The notes beneath the pieces are model-generated. The model saw only the letters and a program-made list of their open reading frames with translations. It was not told where the DNA came from and did not search any database. The translations under genes and the position numbers were made by a program. From NCBI RefSeq assembly GCF_014698735.1, contig NZ_JACJTQ010000036.1, positions 1 to 57,818 on the forward strand: a stretch of 57,818 nucleotides of DNA, read 5' to 3'. Origin of the DNA: Anabaena catenula FACHB-362. GTDB lineage: Bacteria > Cyanobacteriota > Cyanobacteriia > Cyanobacteriales > Nostocaceae. Below are positions 44,201 through 52,473 of the stretch, piece after piece. Each line of letters begins with the position of its first letter. The first letter of the stretch is position 1.

Positions 44201-45163
44201 GGCTTCACTCAAGTCATGAAACGTGACAGTTCTCTCAGTTTAGAGCAACAAGAAAATCTCCAAATCATTCATCGCAGTGGCCATAACCTACTTAACTTCA
44301 TCAACGAAATTTTAGATTTATCCAAAATTGAAGCCGGACGCATGGTATTGAATGAAACCAGCTTTGACCTGATAGCGCTGTTAGAGTCCCTGCAAGAAAT
44401 GTTCCGCTTGAAAGCCGCAGCTAAAAACTTACAACTTAATCTAGAACTAGCTTCAGACTTACCTCAGTACATCACCACCGATGCCAATAAACTCCGCCAA
44501 GTACTGATTAACCTGCTGAATAACGCCCTTAAGTTTACAGACCAAGGTAGTGTCACTCTACGTGCAGAAGTCAAAAATCACCATAATGCCCAAATTGACC
44601 CACTCACCCTCCATTTTCAAGTCGAAGATACTGGTATTGGTATTGCCCCGGAGGAACTGACCACAATTTTTGATGCTTTTGTCCAATCTGCGCGATCGCA
44701 TAGCATCTCCAACACAGCTGCAACATCCATAGAAGGAACTGGATTAGGACTCTCCATTAGCCACAAGTTTGTTAACTTAATGAATGGCAATCTCCGCGTT
44801 ACCAGTCATCTCAATCAGGGTAGTACTTTCTATTTTGATATTCCAGTCCAATTAGCCACAGCAGAAGGGATTTCTCCTAGTTCAGATGTTGAAGAAAATC
44901 CTCAATTACCTATTAAGAGTAATATTCAAGACGAACAATCTAAAATTGTAATATCTGAAAGTCTATCTGTCATGCCCTCAAGTTGGCTGAACGAATTACA
45001 CCAAGCTGCATTATGTTGTGATGAAGAGGAAGTACTAAATCTGATTGATCAAATTCCCGAAGTACAGACTGGCTTAATTGCTGGCTTGAAAAGTTTAGTC
45101 CGCAACTATCAGTTCCAGGTCATCTTGCAAATTTTGACATTATCCAGCAGCTTAAACAAGTAA
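41297..45163 (+). CDS. Multi-PAS sensor histidine kinase
   Basis: A 1288-residue membrane kinase. Order: transmembrane helix (about 12-32), Cache-type extracytoplasmic sensor (about 40-340), second helix (about 345-365), HAMP (about 366-420), four PAS/PAC units (about 435-945), HisKA with phospho-acceptor His958 (MSHELRTPLN), then the ATP-binding domain with LINLLNNALKFT, DTGIGI and GTGLGLS. A 90-residue helical tail follows. There is no receiver domain, so phosphate goes to a separate regulator. The upstream REC-GGDEF protein is a candidate. Confidence 0.92.
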   Translation: MLYNRFPALPLRTVLTLPLILLLVITVGLTNFFCLHKSNQVVEEVTQQLMVEVGNRIYLYLDNYLSLPHLINQININEVKDGDLDITNIEAVERHLIEQIYSFDNLENIVYANEEGSFRIAVSTDGKRQITVTDSPRIRKFQRYEVNSKGERVKLLKVGEYPPDWDIRQNYWYKLAKQRKKANWSPVYTSANSRNLKINASLPIYDPVTKKLTGVFGVNLLLKNINTFLNNLKLGHSGIVFLTEMDGSLIASSTDELPFIKTSDGKIERIIANQSRHPLIKSASQFIKSKVDDWSQINKLQNWQFIENEQPYLSQIQPYKNDYGLNWLIVTVIPKSDFVGRIHDTNKTTINLVIFAVIIAIALTSLITRWLASPILNISQISSLMAQGDLQQRIPQNQPIRELAHMAQSFNQMAQQLRDNFEQIQVNLSELEGRYATIFRTSPDAISITLLEDGRWIDVNNAFLQLAGYTYDELIGRTAIEINLLVNPQEVEAISQQLKQTGFVRNQEFHWRTKTQEIKVSLLSCDIIELDGKPCVLSISKEITELKKTQAALHASRDRYRAIVQDQTELIIRYQPDGTTTFVNQAFCRYFGRSPEELLAHNFYPVIFEEDREYVAQLINSMSRENPTVVIENRVIIGKEIRWTQWINLMIFDEQEEFVEFQAVGRDINDRKQAELALQEKEAFLRIIYDGVEQSIFVIDVLADGEFCYVGLNPAHERLTGIQTADIFGKTPEQILPPDFAAAVRQNYQKCIDAGKTITYEEYLPFQGQYYWWFTSLTPIRNQSSQIYRLVGSSINISDRILFEKALRKSEQRLSYLLTSSPAMIYSYNPDDYSLTFMSENVQNLLGYTAQAVLEEENFWANHIHPEDKEQVFANLPKLLERNIYAHNYRFLDADGNYRWIQSELRLIRDEAGNPKEVVGYSIDITDRKQAEIQLRQAKEAAVAANQAKSIFLANMSHELRTPLNIILGFTQVMKRDSSLSLEQQENLQIIHRSGHNLLNFINEILDLSKIEAGRMVLNETSFDLIALLESLQEMFRLKAAAKNLQLNLELASDLPQYITTDANKLRQVLINLLNNALKFTDQGSVTLRAEVKNHHNAQIDPLTLHFQVEDTGIGIAPEELTTIFDAFVQSARSHSISNTAATSIEGTGLGLSISHKFVNLMNGNLRVTSHLNQGSTFYFDIPVQLATAEGISPSSDVEENPQLPIKSNIQDEQSKIVISESLSVMPSSWLNELHQAALCCDEEEVLNLIDQIPEVQTGLIAGLKSLVRNYQFQVILQILTLSSSLNK

Positions 45164-45254
45164 ATTAGTGGTAATGGTAGCAAATTCTTGATAAGAAAAT
45201 ATGCTGAGTATTAAGCTTAAAAATAAACATTTTAGCAACATCATAAAAAATACC

Positions 45255-45275
45255 CCCGGTTATAGACCGAGGGAT
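45255..45275. terminator. Possible terminator hairpin after the histidine kinase
   Basis: CCCCCGGT-TATAG-ACCGAGGG forms an 8-bp stem with one mismatch, about 90 bp past the stop. No T-run follows, so it is a weak candidate. Confidence 0.35.
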
Positions 45276-45422
45276 TCTGCAAGTCGGAATTATCGCACAA
45301 AGACATTCGCGGATCTAGAATAGCAATACAACAATCAGAAAATCTGCCAAATTGCCAAAAATTAATTGATTTAAAAAGTGTGAGTAAATAATAACAGTAT
45401 TATTTTTGTGTCAATCAACAAA

Positions 45423-46370
45423 ATGCGAGAACTTTATCCACTTATCCAACCTTACCGCGAAGATTACTTACAGGTTTCTGACTTACACTCAATTCATTTT
45501 GAAGAATCAGGTAATCCCCAAGGAAAACCAATAGTGTTACTACATGGGGGACCTGGTGGCGGCTGTCCACCCTTTTATCGGCAATATTTTCACCCAGAGA
45601 AATGGCGTTTAGTAATGTTTGATCAACGTGGTTGTGGTCAAAGTCAGCCTCATGCTGAACTGCGAGAAAATACCACTTGGGATTTAGTCAGCGATATTGA
45701 AAAATTACGCGAGCATTTAGGAATAGAAAAGTGGGTTGTATTTGGTGGAAGTTGGGGAAGCACGTTGTCATTAGCTTATAGTCAAAGTCATCCTTCTCGC
45801 TGCACAGGATTAATTTTGCGTGGCATTTTTATGTTAAGAGAAAAGGAATTATCCTGGTTTTATCAAGAAGGTGCTAGTTATATTTTTCCTGATGCGTGGG
45901 AAGAATATATTAAACCCATTCCCGTCGCTGAACGAGAAGATATGATTACAGCTTATTACAAACGTTTGACTAGTCCAAATTTGCAAATTCAACTAGAAGC
46001 AGCCCGTGCTTGGTCAATTTGGGAAGGTAGTACAAGTAAACTTTTTGTAGATCCAGAACTTAAGCAAAAGTTTGGTGATGATGAATTTGCAGCGGCTTTT
46101 GCACGGATTGAATGCCATTATTTTATTAACAAGGGATTTTTTGAACAGGAAAATCAATTACTTTTAAATGTTGACCGCATCCGCCACATTCCCGCTATAA
46201 TTGTCCAAGGACGCTATGACGTAGTTTGTCCGATGATATCCGCTTGGGAATTACATCAAGCGTGGACAGAAGCAGAATTTATCGTTATTCCTGATGCGGG
46301 ACATTCCATGAGTGAACCAGGAATTAGCAACGCTTTAATTGCAGCTACAGATAAATTTGCAGACTTTTAG
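45423..46370 (+). CDS. pip: Prolyl iminopeptidase
   Basis: A 315-residue alpha/beta hydrolase removing N-terminal proline from peptides. The oxyanion motif LHGGPGGGCP, the nucleophile Ser in GGSWGSTLSL, the acid in GRYDVVCP and the His in DAGHSMSE complete the triad. The FDQRGCGQS motif is also typical of this peptidase family. I use the ATG at 45423 (MRELYPLI); an in-frame GTG at 45408 is possible. A strong hairpin follows the gene. Confidence 0.93.
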   Translation: MRELYPLIQPYREDYLQVSDLHSIHFEESGNPQGKPIVLLHGGPGGGCPPFYRQYFHPEKWRLVMFDQRGCGQSQPHAELRENTTWDLVSDIEKLREHLGIEKWVVFGGSWGSTLSLAYSQSHPSRCTGLILRGIFMLREKELSWFYQEGASYIFPDAWEEYIKPIPVAEREDMITAYYKRLTSPNLQIQLEAARAWSIWEGSTSKLFVDPELKQKFGDDEFAAAFARIECHYFINKGFFEQENQLLLNVDRIRHIPAIIVQGRYDVVCPMISAWELHQAWTEAEFIVIPDAGHSMSEPGISNALIAATDKFADF

Positions 46371-46404
46371 ATAACGCATATTTAATTTTGTCACTGTCTC
46401 ATTT

Positions 46405-46437
46405 AAGATTGGGTTCAGCGGCACACAACCCAATCTT
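46405..46437. terminator. Hairpin terminator after pip
   Basis: A perfect 11-bp stem AAGATTGGGTT/AACCCAATCTT with an 11-base loop, 35 bp after the pip stop. It also resembles the dispersed GTTGGGTT repeat family (compare 4029-4100), so it may be a repeat serving as a terminator. Confidence 0.55.
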
Positions 46438-46438
46438 A

Positions 46439-46490
46439 TATAGCAGGTGACAGGGGACAGTCTGAAGAGTCTTTTGGGGTCTAGGTTTTA
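46439..46490. repeat. Dispersed TATAGCAGGTGA repeat, copy 2
   Basis: Closely resembles 5032-5074 with an insertion of about 9 bases. It is followed by a GTGCGTcACGGCTTTGCCTAACGCAC palindromic block near 46511-46534 and the 17-bp palindrome at 46618. The 295-bp gap holds no gene. Confidence 0.6.
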
Positions 46491-46617
46491 TAATCACTAA
46501 ACTCGATTAATGGTGCGTCACGGCTTTGCCTAACGCACACTACAAATACTTGTATAGGAATTATAAATGATAGCTGATAGCTTGCGTGGCGTAGCCATAA
46601 AATTTTAAGTTTCGTAG

Positions 46618-46634
46618 GGTGGGCATTGCCCACC
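46618..46634. repeat. Palindrome GGTGGGCATTGCCCACC, copy 2
   Basis: Exact copy of 34025-34041, located between two convergent genes (pip and the methyltransferase gene). Confidence 0.7.
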
Positions 46635-46665
46635 AAACCTAGATTTCAAAAATCAAATATTATTC

Positions 46666-47625
46666 CTATATAGTTAAATATTTACACATCGGCGATATCG
46701 TCTCTATATCAATCTTCTTCCCTTCACCCTCAGTTGTATTTTTAAACAGCACCGTAAATGCACCAGCCCCCAAACCATATTGAGGAAACATTCGATAACA
46801 AGGAATGTCAGTTAAATATGATTGATAAGCTGATAAATGACTAACTTCTACAGCTTGAAAATGGGGAAATCTTTCTAAAAACCATTCACATACTTGCTCA
46901 TTTTCTTCTGGAGAATAAGTACAAGTCATATAAGCTAAGTAACCTTGTGGAGCTACAACTTGTGCTGAATTAGCGATAATGCGTTTTTGACGATTTGCAC
47001 TTTTATTAATTGAAGTAGGATGAAAACATCCAGGTGCTTTTTCACCTTTAGCTAATAAAGATTGCCCTGTACAAGGAGCATCTACTATAACTAAATTACT
47101 TGATTCTGGAAACATTTCGGCAAAAATACTAGAATCTCGATGTACTACTCCAGCAGGTTTAATCTGACAGCGCTTCAAATTAGAAATTAGCATTCCTAAC
47201 CGCTTACCAATCACCTCATTACTAATCAGCAAATGAGGTTTTAATACTTTCCAAGCAAAAACACTCTTACCTCCTGGTGCAGCACACATATCAAACACCA
47301 AAGGTACTGATTGATTAATAGTTAACAAAGTAGAAGCAGAAAACACAGAAGAAAAATCTAAACAATAAAAATATCCTTGTTGATGTAAGGGATGTTGACC
47401 TGGTTTTTCTCCCAGATGCAACCGATCTACAAATTTTGGTTGCCAACTCAGAGGTGTTTCTACCGAAAAAGGAGAGATTTCCGGCTGATCTTGACACCAA
47501 AGAATACAAGGTAAAAAAGGTTGAGGATTAACTAAAGCATCGATGAACTTTGCTTGTTCTTCTGGATCTTTAAATAAACGGCGTGAAACTTTAAGTAATA
47601 AATTTGAAGGCTTTTCCATATTCAA
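46666..47625 (-). CDS. RsmB/NOL1-type RNA m5C methyltransferase
   Basis: A 319-residue SAM-dependent methyltransferase. The SAM-binding motif is FDMCAAPGGKS, and two cysteines needed for m5C formation and release appear in VDAPCTGQS and MTCTYSPEENE. There is no N-terminal NusB-like domain, so it is not full-length RsmB; it may be closer to RsmF or a tRNA methyltransferase. Substrate unknown. Confidence 0.88.
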   Translation of the reverse strand: MNMEKPSNLLLKVSRRLFKDPEEQAKFIDALVNPQPFLPCILWCQDQPEISPFSVETPLSWQPKFVDRLHLGEKPGQHPLHQQGYFYCLDFSSVFSASTLLTINQSVPLVFDMCAAPGGKSVFAWKVLKPHLLISNEVIGKRLGMLISNLKRCQIKPAGVVHRDSSIFAEMFPESSNLVIVDAPCTGQSLLAKGEKAPGCFHPTSINKSANRQKRIIANSAQVVAPQGYLAYMTCTYSPEENEQVCEWFLERFPHFQAVEVSHLSAYQSYLTDIPCYRMFPQYGLGAGAFTVLFKNTTEGEGKKIDIETISPMCKYLTI

Positions 47626-47759
47626 AATTTGAGTAATTTTAGCTAATTAGAACAGTATTGAAACTGTTACAGCAGAACAATGCAATTAAGGTATTTGGCT
47701 GCATACTGAAAATATAATGACCACCATTTAGATTGCGTTTGCGAAGCGCGTCCGGCGCG

Positions 47760-47782
47760 GCTTCTGGCCTTTGGCTAGAAGC
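47760..47782. repeat. Hairpin repeat upstream of the DUF2157 gene
   Basis: GCTTCTGGCC-TTT-GGCTAGAAGC forms a 10-bp stem with one G-T pair, preceded by GCGAAGCGCGTCCGGCGCGG. This is a common Nostoc intergenic repeat; it inflates the downstream ORF if the upstream in-frame ATG is used. Confidence 0.7.
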
Positions 47783-47831
47783 TAACCGTGTTTTGACACT
47801 TGCTAAACTAACCCATTGCACCGGAGAGGTC

Positions 47832-49265
47832 ATGATCTTAGATAATTTTCAGCGAAAACTACGCCAAGAAGCACAACTTTGGCGAGATGAAGGACTTATT
47901 AGTTCTTCCCAACACCAGCAATTAGCAGACCGCTATCAATTTAATAAGATAGAAGCGGATGCACGGGAAAGTTCTGGGTTAGTAGCCATTGCTTTCGGTG
48001 GCTTACTTTTAGCCTTAGGTGTAATTATCTTTGTAGCCACAAATTGGCAAACATGGTCAAGAGAAGTCAAGTTTATCTTGTTAATGAGTTTGTTTTTGTC
48101 TACTGCTATCACTGGTTTTTTCACATGGAGACAACCTGCACTTGCTTTAGCTGAAGGTAAAAAGCCACAACGCAGCAAACGCTTACTAGGAGAAGCTTTG
48201 CTAATTCTCAGCAGCCTGATTTTAGGGGCAACTTTATGGCTGATGGCGCAAATATTCAATATTAGCGGTTCAGCTTCTGAGTTGTTTTTGGCTTGGGGGT
48301 TTGGTGTTTTAGTTATGGCTTATAGTCTATCTTTGAACTCCTTGGGAATTTTGTCCATTATCTTGGTGCAAATCGGCTATTGGATAGGATTGGGAGAGTT
48401 TTTCTCTTCTCCAAATGAGTTGAATTGGGCGCGGTTAGCAGTACGGCATATGCCTCTGTTATCATGGCTGCTGTTTGTTCCTTTAGCCTATGTTTGCCGT
48501 TCACGGTGGATTTTTGGACTAGCAGTAGTAGCCTTTACTTTTTCCTTGCAATATAACCTGAACCCACTACCCCTGTTAACTTTTTCTGATGTAGTTCCTT
48601 GGGTAGCATCTTTTGCTTTAGCGCTCCCACCTGCATTACTCTGGAGTTATGATGATTTGCTATTCCCAATCATCAATTACAGGTTGTTTCAACCCCTAGC
48701 CCGTAATTTAGGGTTGATATGTTTTGGCGTAGTCTTTTATCTGTTGTCTTTCCGTTGGCAGTGGCAATCACCAATTGATGGTAATTCCTTCTTGAATGGA
48801 TTCCAATCTCTGCCCATAATTGATTTGGGGATTCTCAGCGGTTTGGCTGTATTGCAATGGTTGTTTCTGTTGCGTCATAGAAATAGCCCACCCCGGAGAG
48901 AAGTATTTTTTACGTTCATTGTCATTAGCATCTTTCTGGGTTTCATTGTCATAGTCCCTTTTTGGCATCAAGCGATTGGCCGGATTACTGAACTGGGCAT
49001 TTTTATCTTCAATGTCCTTTTGGCAACATTAGCTTGGGGGTTAATTCAAGAAGGATTGAAGTTAAGTAAAAGGCGCTCTTTTTGGTGTGGGATATTACTG
49101 TTTATCTTGCAAATTATCAGCCGGGTGTTGGAGTACGACACGGATGTACTTTTTAGGTCACTTGTCTTTATCTCCTGTGGCTATTCTCTCATAGCTGCTG
49201 GCCAGTGGTTTGAACGTCGCTTATCTCCTGCATCTAATTCTGCAAGTAAGAAGCAAGGCAATTGA
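47832..49265 (+). CDS. DUF2157 polytopic membrane protein
   Basis: About 477 residues. The N-terminal cytoplasmic DUF2157 segment (KLRQEAQLWRDEGLISSSQ) is followed by about twelve membrane helices. The ATG at 47832 has a strong GGAGAGG ribosome-binding site; the frame extends to 47733 only through the repeat. DUF2157 proteins commonly pair with GDYXXLXY proteins, as here. The function is unknown, with an envelope role suspected. Confidence 0.85.
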   Translation: MILDNFQRKLRQEAQLWRDEGLISSSQHQQLADRYQFNKIEADARESSGLVAIAFGGLLLALGVIIFVATNWQTWSREVKFILLMSLFLSTAITGFFTWRQPALALAEGKKPQRSKRLLGEALLILSSLILGATLWLMAQIFNISGSASELFLAWGFGVLVMAYSLSLNSLGILSIILVQIGYWIGLGEFFSSPNELNWARLAVRHMPLLSWLLFVPLAYVCRSRWIFGLAVVAFTFSLQYNLNPLPLLTFSDVVPWVASFALALPPALLWSYDDLLFPIINYRLFQPLARNLGLICFGVVFYLLSFRWQWQSPIDGNSFLNGFQSLPIIDLGILSGLAVLQWLFLLRHRNSPPRREVFFTFIVISIFLGFIVIVPFWHQAIGRITELGIFIFNVLLATLAWGLIQEGLKLSKRRSFWCGILLFILQIISRVLEYDTDVLFRSLVFISCGYSLIAAGQWFERRLSPASNSASKKQGN

Positions 49266-49347
49266 CGTAACACAATATTTATTCCTAAATCTCTGCGTTT
49301 AAATTCCTATTAGTCATGAGTCATTGGGTATTAACAACTGAATATAG

Positions 49348-49382
<35 letters not shown>

Positions 49383-49486
49383 AAAACCCTCTTGTAGTGA
49401 GAGTTTCATTATCAATTGATGTCCTAACCACCCTGTCCACGGCTATAAATGACAAATGACAAGTAAACAATTATCAATTAGTTTTC

Positions 49487-50218
49487 ATGAAAAGTAACTC
49501 ATCTGAACCAAATAAAACCTTAACTCCAGAAATGGAATTTTCCGAAAAGTTGACTTTCCGGGATTATCTAATTGCCACTGAACAGAAAGCGAATAAGCCT
49601 CTACCTATTTGGCGATTAGTAGCGCCGTTGATGGTGCAAATCGGCTTAATTTTGGCAGTTCCCACCCAAGCGATGTACACAGACATGACTGGGAAGTCAG
49701 TAATTTTGCAAACTGTACCTGTGAATACTAATAATATGATGCAGGGATCTTCTTTGACCCTTGATTATAATATTTCTCGGAGCGAAACTCTAAGAAGACT
49801 ACCGGGTTGGAGAGATTGGGTTAGGAGAAATTCCGTGAGAAACGGACAAATAGCTCAGGGAAGTACTTTATACTTGATTTTGCAAGAACAACAATCTTCT
49901 GAACGTGGTGTTCCCAGGGCTTGGAGACCAATGCGAGTGAGTAGTAGTCTGCCTATGTACCTCCCCAATAATCAGGTAGCTTTAAAGGGTAATTATCAAA
50001 ATGGGTTGATTAACTATGGCTTGGAAAACTATTATCTGCAAGATGAACAACGGCAGCAAATTAACAATGATATCTTGCAAGCACAGGAAAATACAGACGG
50101 ACAGAGACCAGCAATAGCGGTACAAGTGAAAGTAGATCCTCAAGGTAATGCTGTACCGACAAGTATGTGGATTGGTGATCCTTCTAGTCAGCGCAGCTAC
50201 CGCAATTATCGCTTTTAA
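49487..50218 (+). CDS. GDYXXLXY-domain protein
   Basis: A 243-residue protein with an N-terminal polar region, one hydrophobic helix (WRLVAPLMVQIGLILAVPTQ, about 43-62) and an extracytoplasmic domain. The family-defining GDYxxLxY motif appears in relaxed form as GSSLTLDYNIS. A basic R-R-L-P-G-W-R-D-W-V-R-R segment follows. It almost certainly works with the DUF2157 protein encoded just upstream. A hairpin terminator follows. Confidence 0.8.
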   Translation: MKSNSSEPNKTLTPEMEFSEKLTFRDYLIATEQKANKPLPIWRLVAPLMVQIGLILAVPTQAMYTDMTGKSVILQTVPVNTNNMMQGSSLTLDYNISRSETLRRLPGWRDWVRRNSVRNGQIAQGSTLYLILQEQQSSERGVPRAWRPMRVSSSLPMYLPNNQVALKGNYQNGLINYGLENYYLQDEQRQQINNDILQAQENTDGQRPAIAVQVKVDPQGNAVPTSMWIGDPSSQRSYRNYRF

Positions 50219-50239
50219 CAGCTATCAGAATCACGACAT

Positions 50240-50272
50240 AGATCTCCTATTTCTCCAAGAAGTAGGGGATCT
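50240..50272 (+). terminator. Hairpin terminator after the GDYXXLXY gene
   Basis: AGATCTCCTATTTCT pairs with AGAAGTAGGGGATCT around a 3-base loop: 13 Watson-Crick pairs and 2 G-T pairs. It lies 22 bp after the stop, and T-rich sequence follows at a short distance. Confidence 0.6.
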
Positions 50273-50328
50273 GAGACTTGCTATTATTTTAGTATAATTT
50301 ATTAGCTAAACTCGAAGGTATATCATAT

Positions 50329-50484
50329 ATGGTTAGTACAGTCACTAAACCAAGCAATATTCCCTATTTGTTAGAATCAGGATGTCCAAGATTAAAGGAT
50401 GTACAGGATCAAAAAATAAATAATTTGTCAGAATCAGGATGTCCAAGATTAAAGGATGTACAGGATGAAAAAATACATAATTAA
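50329..50484 (+). CDS. Possible 51-residue protein with duplicated SGCPRLKDVQD unit
   Basis: An ATG at 50329 with GAAGG about 12 bp upstream opens a 51-codon frame. Two 19-codon direct repeats each encode ESGCPRLKDVQD. The repeats derive from a dispersed DNA repeat, so the ORF may be fortuitous; yet both copies stay in frame and a plausible ribosome-binding site exists. No known family. Confidence 0.35.
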   Translation: MVSTVTKPSNIPYLLESGCPRLKDVQDQKINNLSESGCPRLKDVQDEKIHN

Positions 50485-50551
50485 TCATTAAATCCTGCCA
50501 ATCTTCAAATCCTGTAAATCCTGATTCTGACTACTTGATATCCCCATCAGA

Positions 50552-52387
50552 TTAGTCAATCTTCAAGGTAAAAGGTAAGCGGGCATAAATTCCTTGGGGG
50601 TCGTTCATTTTGTTCAAAATTGAAATTTCCTGTTGCAATTTCTCAAATTCTGCAAGGAGGGGATTAACAGGTTTAATTTGAGTTTTATCCATCCCTAATT
50701 TTGCTTGTGCTTCTTCTAGTTTTCGCCCCAATAAGCGTTCTTCAAAAGTAGTAACTTGTGGATACTCTTGCAATTCCCAATCATTGCCTAATTTGGCTTG
50801 TTTGGCAGCATATGCAATTGCTACATTTAGTCCGCCAATTTCATCGACTAGCCCGATTTGTTTGGCTGCTGCACCTGACCAAACTCGCCCTTGGGCAATT
50901 TCTGCTACTTTTTGTTGGGGTAGTTTTCGACCTTGAGCAACTTTACTTAAAAACATATTGTAAATACGGTTAACGCTGCGTTGGTAAAGCGCCAATTCTT
51001 GGTCGGATTTGGGACGAGCAACGGTTTGGTTATCGGCATATTGGGCTGTTTTTACTGTATCCCAAGTAATACCGTTGTTATTTCCTAACTTTTGACCATT
51101 GAACAGCACGCCAAACACGCCTATAGAGCCTGTGATGGTGTTTGGTTCCGCAAAAATGCGGTTTGAGTCGCTGGCAATCCAATAACCACCAGAGGCGGCG
51201 ACATCACCCATTGAGACAATCACTGGTTTGACTTGTCGAGTTAATTTGATTTCTCGTTGGATGACTTCAGCGGCGGAGGCGCTACCACCAGGGCTATTAA
51301 TTCGTAAAACGACAGATTTCACATCTTGATCTTGGCGAATTTTGTTGAAGATTTTGGCAAAGCGATCGCCTCCTACTTCTCCATCTTCTCCTTTACCATC
51401 GACGATTTCGCCTTCAGCATAGACAATGGCAATTTTGTTGTCTGATTGGCGTTCTGCACCGATTGATTTATCGCTAACTTGGGCGTAATCACTAATGTTA
51501 ATTTGGCGGAAGCTTTTATCGTTTTTATCGCTGGTAGTTAACTTTTTCAAGTCAGTTACCACTTCATCTATGTAAGCCACCTGATCTACCAAACCACTGG
51601 CTTTAGCGGATGAGGCTTCTAGGATAGCTTGATTATCTGCGATCGCTTGCAACTTCTCTGGTTTAATTTTCCGGCTTGTCCCGACAGATGTCCGCCATTC
51701 TCCCCACACGTCATCTAATAATTTCTGGGTTTGTTGCCGATTTTCTGGACTCAGTTTATCTAATATAAACGGTTCTACTGCTCCTTTAAATTTCCCTACT
51801 CGCACGACCTGAACACCAACACCGTATTTCTGCAATGCTCCCGTCAAAAACATCGGTTGTGAACTCAAACCGTTGATTTCCATTAGTCCTACAGGATTGA
51901 GGACGATATTATTAGCTACCGAACTGAGATAATATTCCCGTTCGCTCCAGTCTGAGCCATAGGCGACAATTTTTTTACCAGAACCACGAAACTTATCTAG
52001 TGCTTGACGGATTTCTTTGAGGGAAGCATAGCCGAGTCCACTAGCTGCGGGTGACTTGGTAGCGTCTATATAGATACCCACAATCCGTGGATCACGCTGT
52101 GCTTTTTCTAGGGTTTCTATAACTTTGCGGAGTGTAATGCTATCTTCATTTGTACCTGTTAGGGTTCTTTGTAGAAATCTACTGGAATTAGGTTCGCTAT
52201 CTGTGATTTTCATGGATAAGTCAAAAACCAGCACGGACTTATCTTTGACTTGTGGCCCCGTATCTTTGGAAGTAGTAGCAAGGATAATCAGGAACAATAA
52301 GCCTAGAGTACTGATACCAGAGAAAATAGTCAGTCCTAGTAAGCTACCAATTAAACTAGCAAAAGTTTGTTTGAGGAAATTATTCAT
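50552..52387 (-). CDS. sppA: Signal peptide peptidase SppA, 67K type
   Basis: A 611-residue membrane-bound serine protease with one N-terminal helix (about 12-37) and two tandem SppA domains. The catalytic Lys201 lies in RVGKFKGAVEPF and the nucleophile Ser399 in GDVAASGGYWIA, matching E. coli Lys209 and Ser409. It degrades cleaved signal peptides; the cyanobacterial enzyme has also been linked to phycobilisome degradation under high light. Monocistronic. Confidence 0.94.
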   Translation of the reverse strand: MNNFLKQTFASLIGSLLGLTIFSGISTLGLLFLIILATTSKDTGPQVKDKSVLVFDLSMKITDSEPNSSRFLQRTLTGTNEDSITLRKVIETLEKAQRDPRIVGIYIDATKSPAASGLGYASLKEIRQALDKFRGSGKKIVAYGSDWSEREYYLSSVANNIVLNPVGLMEINGLSSQPMFLTGALQKYGVGVQVVRVGKFKGAVEPFILDKLSPENRQQTQKLLDDVWGEWRTSVGTSRKIKPEKLQAIADNQAILEASSAKASGLVDQVAYIDEVVTDLKKLTTSDKNDKSFRQINISDYAQVSDKSIGAERQSDNKIAIVYAEGEIVDGKGEDGEVGGDRFAKIFNKIRQDQDVKSVVLRINSPGGSASAAEVIQREIKLTRQVKPVIVSMGDVAASGGYWIASDSNRIFAEPNTITGSIGVFGVLFNGQKLGNNNGITWDTVKTAQYADNQTVARPKSDQELALYQRSVNRIYNMFLSKVAQGRKLPQQKVAEIAQGRVWSGAAAKQIGLVDEIGGLNVAIAYAAKQAKLGNDWELQEYPQVTTFEERLLGRKLEEAQAKLGMDKTQIKPVNPLLAEFEKLQQEISILNKMNDPQGIYARLPFTLKID

Positions 52388-52436
52388 TTAGTTATTAGTT
52401 ATTAGTCATTAGTTATTGGTCATTAGTCATTAGTAA
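52388..52436. repeat. TTATTAG/TCATTAG tandem heptamer-like repeat
   Basis: Alternating TTAGTTAT and TTAGTCAT units directly upstream of the sppA start. A short AT-rich tandem repeat, possibly overlapping the sppA promoter. Confidence 0.75.
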
Positions 52437-52473
52437 AAAAAACCAATGACTAAGAAAAAACAAGTTGTTTTCT

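Larger units (their letters stand above)
50219..50551. other. Gap with hairpin, small ORF and repeated GAATCAGGAT units
   Basis: It contains the hairpin at 50240-50272 and two direct copies (period 57 bp) of a block starting GAATCAGGATGTCCAAG at 50374 and 50431. A third, diverged inverted copy lies at 50491-50530. This repeat family is widespread in bacterial intergenic DNA. Confidence 0.75.

Noticed and set aside
50552-52387. SppA lacking its catalytic lysine
   Set aside because: The Asn in SVANNIVLNP looked like a lost Lys, but alignment from memory to E. coli places the catalytic Lys in the VGTYKSAVEPF segment, and the matching Lys201 is present here.
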